Source: Nibrella saemangeumensis (lineage in GTDB: Bacteria; Bacteroidota; Bacteroidia; Cytophagales; Spirosomataceae). From it: a stretch of DNA of 64,000 nt. The first letter of the stretch is position 1. Each line of letters begins with the position of its first letter. The position numbers were made by a program, and so were the translations under genes. The stretch lies in the NCBI RefSeq assembly GCF_039541915.1, contig NZ_BAABHD010000032.1, positions 124,001 to 188,000 of the forward strand, written 5' to 3'. Of this stretch, positions 1-7,035 are shown piece after piece. The notes beneath the pieces were generated by a model. The model searched no databases. It had not been told where the DNA came from and saw nothing but the letters and a program-made list of their open reading frames with translations.

Positions 1-1
1 G

Positions 2-412
2 TTCGCCATTCACAACCACGGGCCAGACATCGAACTGTACCCCAATGCCGTTTCCATCCACCAGGCGATCAAGGACCTGGACCCCCGCATCGGTTTCTGT
101 TTCGATATGGGCCACGACCGGCGCAACGGCGATGATCCGGTAAAAGACCTGCAAACCTACGCCAAACGCATCTTTGACATTCACCTAAAAAATGTAACGG
201 CTGCTTCTAAAGAAGGGAAAACCTGTGAGTTGGGCCGCGGGGTGATCGATGTTCCCGCCTTTGTGCAGATGCTCCGGAAAGTGGGCTATTCGGGCTCGTG
301 CAGTCTGGAGTACGAAAAAGATATGAAAGACCCGATGGCGGGGATAGCCGAGTCGGTAGGCTACTTCCGGGGTGTTTGTGACGCTACCCGCTCCGACAGA
401 CGCCGGTCGTAA
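2..412 (+). CDS. Sugar phosphate isomerase/epimerase, 3' part (start lies before the window)
   Basis: The frame is open from base 2, well before the first ATG at 107, so this is the C-terminal 136 residues of a longer protein. It reads like the end of a xylose-isomerase-type TIM barrel: an early HNHG motif, then FDMGHD and DIHLKN (metal-ligand strands of the family), then LGRGVID and LEYEKD near the end. These proteins isomerise or epimerise sugars or inositols in the cytoplasm, or act in the periplasm when exported. The substrate cannot be told. The gene ends with TAA and is followed by a minus-strand gene facing it. Confidence 0.8.
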   Translation, partial: FAIHNHGPDIELYPNAVSIHQAIKDLDPRIGFCFDMGHDRRNGDDPVKDLQTYAKRIFDIHLKNVTAASKEGKTCELGRGVIDVPAFVQMLRKVGYSGSCSLEYEKDMKDPMAGIAESVGYFRGVCDATRSDRRRS

Positions 413-435
413 TGCGTTCTTTATGCGACAAACAT

Positions 436-463
436 AAAAAAGCCACCGCCGGAAGGCGGTGGC
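436..463 (-). terminator. Rho-independent terminator of the Dabb gene
   Basis: A perfect 9-bp stem (GCCACCGCC/GGCGGTGGC, 442-463) with a GGAA loop is followed, on the minus strand, by a T run (A run at 436-441 on the plus strand). It lies 27 bases after the stop of the minus-strand gene at 491. The plus-strand side has no T run, so it mainly serves the minus strand. Confidence 0.85.
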
Positions 464-490
464 CAGGGCAACTATTTATAGGTTAGGGAA

Positions 491-895
491 TTATCGTTTA
501 GGCCCGATGGAGTCGTAGATGACGACTTTGTCCCACAGCGACGCATAGTTGTTCCGGAAATCGTCGTGGATCGGGTGTTTCTGATAGGCTTCTTCGTCGG
601 CCGGACTGTCGAACAGGCACAGCCAGGAGTAGGTATAACTCCGCTCGATGACATCCCGGTTGGTAGCCGCCGGTGTACCAATATGCACCATCCGGATGGT
701 TGGTATTTTGGCCATTTTGTTCAGTCCTTCCAGCAACTTCGCTCTGTCTGCTTCGCTTTTTGGATTCTTGAGGTAGAACATGACATGGTGAACGAATAAC
801 TGACCGGGTGCTGGGTTTGATAGAGTTTCCATATCTGTGCTTAAACCAAGGGCAACACTGCCTTTGATGAAATCTCTCCGTGACTGCTGATCCAT
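491..895 (-). CDS. Dabb (stress-responsive A/B barrel) domain protein with a Tat-like N-terminus
   Basis: This 134-residue protein begins with SRRDFIKGS, the twin-arginine consensus. From about residue 33 it continues as a Dabb domain (LFVHHVMFYLKN, then EERSYTYS-like and YQKHPIHDDF segments), a ferredoxin-like dimeric fold. The hydrophobic stretch after the arginines is very short (VALGLS) and breaks into polar residues, so the Tat signal may be non-functional; the internal methionine METLSN would give a cytosolic Dabb protein. The biochemical role of such stand-alone Dabb proteins is mostly unknown. It is monocistronic with its own terminator. Confidence 0.75.
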   Translation of the reverse strand: MDQQSRRDFIKGSVALGLSTDMETLSNPAPGQLFVHHVMFYLKNPKSEADRAKLLEGLNKMAKIPTIRMVHIGTPAATNRDVIERSYTYSWLCLFDSPADEEAYQKHPIHDDFRNNYASLWDKVVIYDSIGPKR

Positions 896-1024
896 AGTTG
901 GTATACGCGTAGGCTGGTATCAGGTTGATACCGTATATCAAAAGTAGGGTAGTTGCAGCGGTTAAATATGGTATAAATCGGTTTTTTGCCGGTAAATCTT
1001 CCTGTTTATTGGTATATTCAACGC

Positions 1025-1876
1025 ATGAAGCGGTATATCCAGCACGAGCCTTTCAATATATACGCGTTTACGGAGAGTCAGTGGCCGCACCCGGTTCACA
1101 AACACAGTTACTTTGAAATTATCTTTATTCGCAGCGGAAACGGGCAGCATTTTATCAACGGTAATACCTTTCCGTACGCGGCCGGTGATGTTTTTCTGCT
1201 CGGTCCGGAAGACTACCATTATTTCGACATACAGGAAATTACGTCATTCTGCTACATCCGTTTTACGGAGGTATTCATGAAAGATCAGGTGCCAGTTACC
1301 TCCCCGCGCTGGCTACGCACCGTTGAATTCCTGCTCAATACACCCTATCAATTTACTGGCAGCATGGTGACGGACCCGGCCGAAAAGAAACGACTGGATC
1401 ATCTGCTGGTTGTGTTGCTGGATGAATACAGCCGCAGCGAAAGCTACGACGAACTGATTATCGATGGTATTATGAAAGCCATCCTGGGCATACTGGCCCG
1501 TAACATCGTTCAGCAGCAGTCGGTTGCCATACCGGAGCGGAAGCCCAAGTTGATTGAAGACATCCTGTTGTACATCTGCCAGCACATTCACGAGCCGGAC
1601 GCCCTGCGGCTGGAGCAACTGGCGGAGAAATTCTATTTATCGCCTGGTTACCTCAGCGTCTTTTTCAAAAAGCAAACGGGCGAATCGTTGCAGCAATATA
1701 CCCTGGCGTACAAACTGAAGATGATTGAAAACCGCCTGCGGTTCAGCGACCGTAGCATCGCCCAGATCACCGACGAATTTGGCTTCACCGACAGCAGCCA
1801 CCTGAATAAGCTGTTCAAAAAGTACTATGGCGTACCGCCCCGTGCGTTTCGGAAGAAGCAGGCGATGGGGGGATAA
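1025..1876 (+). CDS. AraC family transcriptional regulator
   Basis: This 283-residue protein has an N-terminal cupin-like sensor domain (HPVHKHSYFEIIFI at about residues 23-36, PYAAGDVFLLGPEDYH) and a C-terminal AraC double helix-turn-helix (LAEKFYLSPGYLSVFFKKQTGESLQQY, then IAQITDEFGFTDSSHLNKLFKKYYGVPPRAFR in two steps). It should bind DNA and respond to a small ligand. The ATG at 1025 was preferred to an upstream TTG at 986, since the sequence before it is not conserved-looking. Its target is unknown; the next operon begins 90 bases downstream on the same strand. Confidence 0.9.
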   Translation: MKRYIQHEPFNIYAFTESQWPHPVHKHSYFEIIFIRSGNGQHFINGNTFPYAAGDVFLLGPEDYHYFDIQEITSFCYIRFTEVFMKDQVPVTSPRWLRTVEFLLNTPYQFTGSMVTDPAEKKRLDHLLVVLLDEYSRSESYDELIIDGIMKAILGILARNIVQQQSVAIPERKPKLIEDILLYICQHIHEPDALRLEQLAEKFYLSPGYLSVFFKKQTGESLQQYTLAYKLKMIENRLRFSDRSIAQITDEFGFTDSSHLNKLFKKYYGVPPRAFRKKQAMGG

Positions 1877-1965
1877 AATAAATTCAGACATGTGCTTGAC
1901 ATTATCTGAATAAACTCTCACTATTGTAGTGTAATAGTCGTGTAGTACACTAAGACAAAGTGATA

Positions 1966-2799
1966 ATGATTGATCTGACTACTATATCGTTTGGCTACAG
2001 TCGCAGAAAGCTGATCTTCCAAGACCTGAATCTCTCCCTGCAGTCGGGTGCCATTTACGGCTTATTGGGTAAAAATGGCGCGGGGAAATCAAGCCTGTTG
2101 CGGCTGATGGGTGGCCTGCTTTATCCAACCGTCGGAACGATCAATGTTGCCGGTTTTGAACCCCGCAGGCGCCAGCCCGCTTTTCTGCAGGAGGTGTACT
2201 TCATTCCGGAGGAAATTTACCTGCCTTCCGTGACGCTCCAGCGCTACATCGACACGATGGGGCCGTTTTACCCGAGGTTTAGCGAGTCGACGTTTCGGCG
2301 CTACCTGACGGAATTTGATGTACCGCAGGACCAGAAACTGACCGATATGTCGTACGGTCAGAAAAAGAAGGTGATCATCAGTTTTGGGCTGGCTGCCAAC
2401 ACGCGTCTAGTCATCATGGACGAGCCTACCAACGGCCTTGATATTCCATCAAAAAGCCAGTTTCGGAAGATTGTCTCTTCTGTTCTTGATCCTGACCGGC
2501 TCATGATTCTCTCCACCCACCAGGTGCGTGATCTGGACAACCTGATTGACACGGTCATTATTCTGGACGAGAGCGAAGTGTTGCTTAATCATTCCCTGGC
2601 TGATATAGGTGACCGGCTCCTGTTTGATACTGTTTCGTCGATTGCCCAAACCGACCGGGTGCTCTACGCCGAACCGACGTTACGCGGACAGGCCGTTGTC
2701 ATGGAAAACCCGACCCAGGAAGACAGCCGGGTCGATCTGGAGCGGTTGTTCAATACGGCCATGACGAATCGAAACCGGATTAAAACACTCTTCCACTGA
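1966..2799 (+). CDS. ABC transporter ATP-binding protein
   Basis: This 277-residue protein is a full ABC ATPase: Walker A GKNGAGKSS (about residues 37-45), signature-like MSYGQKKK, Walker B LVIMDEPTNGLD, and the H-loop histidine in LSTHQVRD. The C-terminal 70 residues after the ATPase core are divergent. The ATG at 1966 was chosen over a GTG at 1960. It is the first gene of an operon with a six-helix membrane protein, a short GntR repressor and an exported protein, a layout like the Bacillus ytr cluster. The transported substrate is unknown; drug or cell-envelope stress is a reasonable guess from the ytr analogy only. Confidence 0.9.
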   Translation: MIDLTTISFGYSRRKLIFQDLNLSLQSGAIYGLLGKNGAGKSSLLRLMGGLLYPTVGTINVAGFEPRRRQPAFLQEVYFIPEEIYLPSVTLQRYIDTMGPFYPRFSESTFRRYLTEFDVPQDQKLTDMSYGQKKKVIISFGLAANTRLVIMDEPTNGLDIPSKSQFRKIVSSVLDPDRLMILSTHQVRDLDNLIDTVIILDESEVLLNHSLADIGDRLLFDTVSSIAQTDRVLYAEPTLRGQAVVMENPTQEDSRVDLERLFNTAMTNRNRIKTLFH

Positions 2800-2871
2800 C
2801 GGCTGTGAGAATGTAGGCTGTTCCGCTCTTATACACACTGTTTTCTCTGATCACTTCCTGTTTCTGAAACC

Positions 2872-3663
2872 ATGAATCAACTATTTGATCTCCGCCGTTT
2901 TGGACTGCTGGTCCAATTACACCTGTCCGAACACCTGAAAACGTACCTGATGGGTATTGCCGTTCTGTTTGGCATATGGATCGTTATGCTGGCTCCCAGC
3001 ACTGCCCGGACTGCGCATTTCAACGAAAGCGTGTACCGACTGCATGGAATACTGTTTAGTTTTCTGTTCGGGGGAGCCGGGGCCTGGTTTGCCAGTGAAG
3101 CGTTTCGCGTAGTGGGTACGCCCGTCCGGGGTATTCCCCACCTGATGCTGCCAGCCTCTCAACTGGAGAAGTACCTGCTGGGTCTGCTGATGCTGCTCCT
3201 GTTCGTTCCCGTTTTTCTTGGCGTTTTTTACACGGTTGAAGCTGTTTGCTTTGCCATCATCAATAGCCGGTTACCTGTGGCCGAACCGCGCTATCAGTTG
3301 CTGAATCTGGCAGGGGATGCTATTCCCTTTGATCTTCGATATCTGTCGTGGGCTGCACCGAGTCTATTTCTGCTGGGGTCCATCTATTTCGCCAAGGTGC
3401 CGTTTGTCAAAACCTGTATTGTTGCATTTCTCATTTATTTCTTCTTCCTGTTTCTGAACGAGCTTCTCATCCTTCAGGTATTTCCGGTTCGGGAGCATTA
3501 CGGCAATACACCGTTTGCGGAGGTGTTTTTTCTGCAAAGCGGCCGTCGGTATGATCTGGAACTGACGGGATTACCCAGACAGGTTATTTATTCCGTCCTG
3601 CTGCTGATGGTGCCGGCCTTGTGGTTTACGGCCTATATCCGGTTTAAAGAAAAAGAGTTGTAA
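2872..3663 (+). CDS. ABC-2-like membrane permease subunit
   Basis: This 263-residue protein has about six hydrophobic segments (near residues 24-42, 58-75, 98-125, 160-180, 185-210 and 236-255) and no soluble domain. It sits between an ABC ATPase and a GntR repressor on the same strand, so it is most likely the membrane partner of that ATPase. It has no recognisable family motif. Its stop is 2 bases before the next start, showing co-transcription. Confidence 0.75.
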   Translation: MNQLFDLRRFGLLVQLHLSEHLKTYLMGIAVLFGIWIVMLAPSTARTAHFNESVYRLHGILFSFLFGGAGAWFASEAFRVVGTPVRGIPHLMLPASQLEKYLLGLLMLLLFVPVFLGVFYTVEAVCFAIINSRLPVAEPRYQLLNLAGDAIPFDLRYLSWAAPSLFLLGSIYFAKVPFVKTCIVAFLIYFFFLFLNELLILQVFPVREHYGNTPFAEVFFLQSGRRYDLELTGLPRQVIYSVLLLMVPALWFTAYIRFKEKEL

Positions 3664-3665
3664 TC

Positions 3666-4049
3666 ATGGACTTCAGAGACAAACAGGCCATTTACCTGCA
3701 AATTGCCGATTACGTCTGCGAGAAGATGCTGCTGGGGCAGTGGACGCCGGGCGAGCGAATTCCGTCGGTGCGGGATTTGGGCATGGAACTGGAGGTAAAC
3801 CCCAACACGGTTGTCCGGACGTATGACTTCCTGCAGCAGAAAAACATCATTTTCAACAAACGGGGCATCGGTTATTTTGCCGCCGAAGATGCACCCGACC
3901 GCATCAAAGCCTACCGGCGCGAACAGTTCCTGGAGACGGAGCTGCCGGTTTTCTTCCGAACGCTTTACCTGCTCAATATTGACCTGAAAGAGATTGAGCA
4001 GCGGTATGAAGCATTCGTTAAGGTTGAGTTTAGCGGAACAGTTCAGTAA
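3666..4049 (+). CDS. GntR family regulator, YtrA type
   Basis: This 127-residue protein has a winged helix-turn-helix of GntR type (PGERIPSVRDLGMELEVNPNTVVRTYDFL is spread over residues 27-55) and only a short helical tail of about 50 residues, as in the YtrA subgroup. The start follows the permease stop by 2 bases. YtrA-type regulators usually repress the ABC operon that encodes them, and that is the likely role here. No operator could be picked out with certainty upstream of 1966. Confidence 0.9.
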   Translation: MDFRDKQAIYLQIADYVCEKMLLGQWTPGERIPSVRDLGMELEVNPNTVVRTYDFLQQKNIIFNKRGIGYFAAEDAPDRIKAYRREQFLETELPVFFRTLYLLNIDLKEIEQRYEAFVKVEFSGTVQ

Positions 4050-4068
4050 AACACAAATAGCAGGCCTT

Positions 4069-4848
4069 ATGAAAGCAAGCAATAAATTATTGATAGGATT
4101 ATTGGCAGTCGGCGTACTAACCCTGGTTGGTTCCACCGTGGCTTTTAGAGCCGAGCACGATCAGATTGATTTCAATGATCCGTTCTACGGATTCTCCTCC
4201 ACGGCTGTAAAACCCTTTAGGGTATTGAAAATAGAAGGCAAAGCGGGTAAAATCGGTGAAATTCCTGCCCCTGTGGGCATGGTTAAGCCTTCAGGCAATG
4301 TACCCGATAAGATTTACAGCAACACCACAATTACCGTACAGAGCGGCAAAGGGTTTGAAATCCGGGTGCAGAAAACCAGTAACGTTGCGTTTACGTATCG
4401 CTCTGATGGGGATACCCTGATTGTGCAGTATGAACCGGAAATCTTTGCTCAGAGCATCGGTCCCGGTCAGGCGTTCGTCGATATGCCATTTGCCTACATA
4501 AATACGCCGTTTGCTTACATACTTACTCCCTCCGTTCAGACGCTTGTTGTGGAGGGAGCCACCTGTAAGGTAGCGGGGCTTTCTATGGAGAAAGTAGCCG
4601 TTGTGGCTACCGATGCGCGAGTGCTTATCAGCCGGAGTACAATTGGTAACCTGCTGACAACCGGTAAGCGGGGGAGTCTGGTCCAGACAGCATCGGCTAA
4701 TCGTATCCGTACCGCTACGATCACCTCGCACGATAGCACTGGATTCATTGCCGAACGGGATGTGTTTGGGTCAATACTACTACAGAGTGATAGCAACGCG
4801 ACTGTAAAGGCACCGGCATCGTTGCTCAGGAAGATGATGGTTAACTGA
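4069..4848 (+). CDS. Exported beta-rich protein, GIN/DUF2807-like
   Basis: This 259-residue protein starts with a signal sequence (KLLIGLLAVGVLTLVGSTVAF), followed by repeated short beta-strand runs such as FRVLKIEGKAGKI, TLVVEGATCKVAG and AVVATDARVLIS. That pattern is typical of the 'head GIN'/DUF2807 beta-helix proteins common in Bacteroidota. An ATG at 4069, 19 bases after the GntR stop, was chosen because the open frame before it overlaps that gene. It appears to be the fourth gene of the ABC-GntR operon, so it may be an envelope-stress output. The family assignment is tentative. Confidence 0.6.
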   Translation: MKASNKLLIGLLAVGVLTLVGSTVAFRAEHDQIDFNDPFYGFSSTAVKPFRVLKIEGKAGKIGEIPAPVGMVKPSGNVPDKIYSNTTITVQSGKGFEIRVQKTSNVAFTYRSDGDTLIVQYEPEIFAQSIGPGQAFVDMPFAYINTPFAYILTPSVQTLVVEGATCKVAGLSMEKVAVVATDARVLISRSTIGNLLTTGKRGSLVQTASANRIRTATITSHDSTGFIAERDVFGSILLQSDSNATVKAPASLLRKMMVN

Positions 4849-4963
4849 AAAAGAAGTAAGAAGAAATTGCTTTATAAGTTCTGCCCGCTCGTCCTCGACT
4901 GTGTCGAAAGACCGGCGAACCTCGCCCGCCACGCGATACAATCGCGGGCGAACAGTAGTTAGC

Positions 4964-5713
4964 TTACACTTGCGGGAACTGCGTGCTGTAATAGCCGATG
5001 GCGCGCCAGACTTCGCGTACTTCTTCGGCGGGTACTATGCGGGGTTTGTAGCGCTCGTTGGTCGAGACCAGCAGCAGGCATTCCTGGTCGCGCAGGTAGT
5101 TGAATATCTTCTTGAATAGCAGCCCGTCGTTGGCCGTCGTGACCAGACAGAGCGTGCCGTCTTTCAGCGACCGCCAGTCTTCCACAAACTCCACAAACAC
5201 AATAGTGCCTTCCTTCAGCGGCAGCATCGAATCCCCTTCAATCTCATAGCTCCGGTAGGTGCGGTCCTGCGGCAGAAAGGGCAGGTTGAATGTCTCCAGC
5301 CGGTTGATAAACTCGGGGTCACCGTAGCCTTTGGCGTACCCGGCCGAGGCTTTCAGCGGAATGTGCACTACTTGTTCCTGATCATTACTATCCACGGCCG
5401 TCACCAGCACCCGGAACGAATCCGGGGCGGTGATGGTCTGGAATGTCTTCTTGCCCGAACCGATCGGCGCGGCTGCCGATGGACTCGCTGCTTCGTCGGC
5501 CCGGCTCAGGTCGCGCAGTAGCAGGTCGTCTACGCTGACGCCGTAGTAGTCGGCCAGCCGGACTAAGTCCCGGTATTTGGGCTCCGACCGACCCGCTTCG
5601 TACGTCCACAGCGTAGACTTCTTGATGCCGACATCGGCCGCTACCTGGTCCTGCGTAGCCCCTTTCTGGTGCTGCCGCAGGTAGACTAAATTTTGTTTAA
5701 AAAAAATAGACAC
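4964..5713 (-). CDS. LexA-like repressor: XRE helix-turn-helix plus S24 autopeptidase
   Basis: This 249-residue protein has an XRE helix-turn-helix at residues 8-62 (ATQDQVAADVGIKKSTLWTYE) and a C-terminal S24 peptidase domain. The LexA hallmarks are visible: an Ala124-Gly125 cleavage site (SAGYA), catalytic Ser162 in EGDSM, and a Lys at 201-202 (LLFKK). It should therefore bind DNA and cut itself when RecA filaments form. It is divergent from dinB and dnaE, and the 154 bp between them holds ATCTA-type repeats, so it probably represses those genes and itself. It is not orthodox LexA, since the DNA-binding domain is XRE, not winged helix. Confidence 0.88.
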   Translation of the reverse strand: MSIFFKQNLVYLRQHQKGATQDQVAADVGIKKSTLWTYEAGRSEPKYRDLVRLADYYGVSVDDLLLRDLSRADEAASPSAAAPIGSGKKTFQTITAPDSFRVLVTAVDSNDQEQVVHIPLKASAGYAKGYGDPEFINRLETFNLPFLPQDRTYRSYEIEGDSMLPLKEGTIVFVEFVEDWRSLKDGTLCLVTTANDGLLFKKIFNYLRDQECLLLVSTNERYKPRIVPAEEVREVWRAIGYYSTQFPQV

Positions 5714-5733
5714 GGGCTTGACAAAGTTTTCAT

Positions 5734-5779
5734 CTTTTATCTACATTTGGTCGATTTATCTAACATTTATAGATAAAAG
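5734..5779. promoter_or_regulatory. Candidate operator cluster of the XRE/S24 repressor
   Basis: Three copies of the core TTTATCTA lie in the divergent promoter region: TTTATCTA at 5736-5743, TTTATCTA at 5755-5762 and its inverse TAGATAAA at 5770-5777. The last two form a perfect palindrome with 8-bp arms and a 7-bp spacer, and CTTTTATCT (5734-5742) also pairs with AGATAAAAG (5771-5779). Two copies in direct order plus one inverted is what a dimeric repressor with cooperative sites would use. That this repressor binds here is inferred. Confidence 0.6.
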
Positions 5780-5831
5780 CTGGTTTAAACGTCATTACTA
5801 TTCAGTGTTGTTTACTGTTTGCGAACAGGTG

Positions 5832-5851
5832 ACTGTCGACTAACTGTCGAC
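5832..5851. repeat. 11-bp-phased direct repeat ACTGTCGAC before dinB
   Basis: ACTGTCGAC occurs at 5832-5840 and again at 5843-5851, starting 11 bases apart, so on the same face of the helix, and 17 bases before the dinB ATG. It could be a second regulator site or part of the dinB leader. Nothing else in the window repeats it. Confidence 0.5.
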
Positions 5852-5867
5852 AAATTTACAAAAAGTT

Positions 5868-7025
5868 ATGAATCTGCAACCGACCCGATCAATTCTTCAT
5901 CTCGATTTAGATAGTTTTTACGTATCGGTCGAGCGGCTGCGCGACAGCCGGTTGAATGATAAACCCGTTTTGGTCGGCGGTGTTGGCGAGCGGTCGGTGG
6001 TAGCGGCCTGTAGCTATGAGGCCCGGCGCTATGGTGTGCGGTCGGCGATGCCGATGCGGCAGGCCCGGCAGCTCTGTCCGGAAGCAGTGGTGGTGAAGGG
6101 CGACTGGGAAGCATATTCGCAACACTCGCAGATGGTAACGGAGCTGATTCGCGAACAGGCACCGGTGGTGGAGAAAGCCTCGATTGATGAGTTCTACCTC
6201 GATCTGACCGGCATGGACCGCTACGTAGGCTGTTACCGCTGGTCGGGGGAGTTACGCCAGCGCATTGTCCGGCAGACCGGCCTGAGCGTATCGTTGGGGC
6301 TATCGAGCAATAAAACGGTGGCCAAAGTGGCAACGGGAGAGGCTAAACCGGCGGGCGAGCGGTATGTGCGGTTGGGAGAGGAGCAGGCGTTTCTGTCGCC
6401 CCTACCCATTAGCCGGTTGCCGATGATTGGGCCCGTGACGGCGCAGACCCTACGGGGGCTGGGCATTACCCGGCTGGGCACGTTGGGCCAGATGCCGCTC
6501 CGGATACTGGAAAAAGCCTTCGGATCGACCGGTCGCCTGCTGTGGGATCGGGCCAATGGTCGCGACGAGACGCCGGTGGTGCCGTACCATGAACCGAAGT
6601 CGGTATCCAAGGAAACCACGCTGGACGAAGATACCGCCGACCGCAATTACCTCCGGGCTGTGCTGATCCGGCTGACGGAAGAAGCTGCGTGGGAACTTCG
6701 GCGCGGAGGGCACAGTACCGGACAGGTCACCATTAAGATCCGTTACGCCAATTTTGATACGCACACCCAGCAGCGCCGGTTATCGCTGACTACGGCCGAC
6801 CATATTCTGATACCCCAAGCGCTGGATTTGCTGGACAAGCTCTGGCAGCGCCGGCTGCGCATCCGGCTGGTTGGCGTACGGCTGGGGCAACTGGCGCGGG
6901 GTACGGAGCAACTGGGGCTGTTTGACCAAAGCAGCCGGCTATCACCCCTGTACGGGGCGATGGACCGGTTACGGAATAAATACGGACGATATAGTATAAA
7001 CTGGGCGTCGGGCTGGCAAGCATAG
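5868..7025 (+). CDS. dinB: Y-family DNA polymerase IV (DinB)
   Basis: This 385-residue protein is a translesion polymerase. Catalytic acidic residues are visible in HLDLDSFY (Asp13) and ASIDEFYLDL (Asp107, Glu108), and Tyr18 sits at the steric-gate position. A canonical sliding-clamp motif QLGLF occurs at residues 348-352, so it should be recruited by the beta clamp. It follows the divergent operator region and is tightly coupled to dnaE (10 bases apart, with a strong ribosome site). It is expected to be induced by DNA damage through the S24 repressor. Confidence 0.93.
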   Translation: MNLQPTRSILHLDLDSFYVSVERLRDSRLNDKPVLVGGVGERSVVAACSYEARRYGVRSAMPMRQARQLCPEAVVVKGDWEAYSQHSQMVTELIREQAPVVEKASIDEFYLDLTGMDRYVGCYRWSGELRQRIVRQTGLSVSLGLSSNKTVAKVATGEAKPAGERYVRLGEEQAFLSPLPISRLPMIGPVTAQTLRGLGITRLGTLGQMPLRILEKAFGSTGRLLWDRANGRDETPVVPYHEPKSVSKETTLDEDTADRNYLRAVLIRLTEEAAWELRRGGHSTGQVTIKIRYANFDTHTQQRRLSLTTADHILIPQALDLLDKLWQRRLRIRLVGVRLGQLARGTEQLGLFDQSSRLSPLYGAMDRLRNKYGRYSINWASGWQA

Positions 7026-7029
7026 GAGG
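7024..7029 (+). promoter_or_regulatory. Strong Shine-Dalgarno AGGAGG for dnaE
   Basis: AGGAGG overlaps the dinB stop codon (TAG at 7023-7025) and lies 6 bases before the dnaE ATG. Most genes in this window have no such site, so it suggests deliberate translational coupling of the two polymerases. Confidence 0.75.
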
Positions 7030-7035
7030 GAAGCA

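Noticed and set aside
4849..4963. Terminator GCCCGC...GCGGGC after the DUF2807-like gene
   Set aside because: The stem is short with a 14-base loop and no T run follows, so it was not listed.
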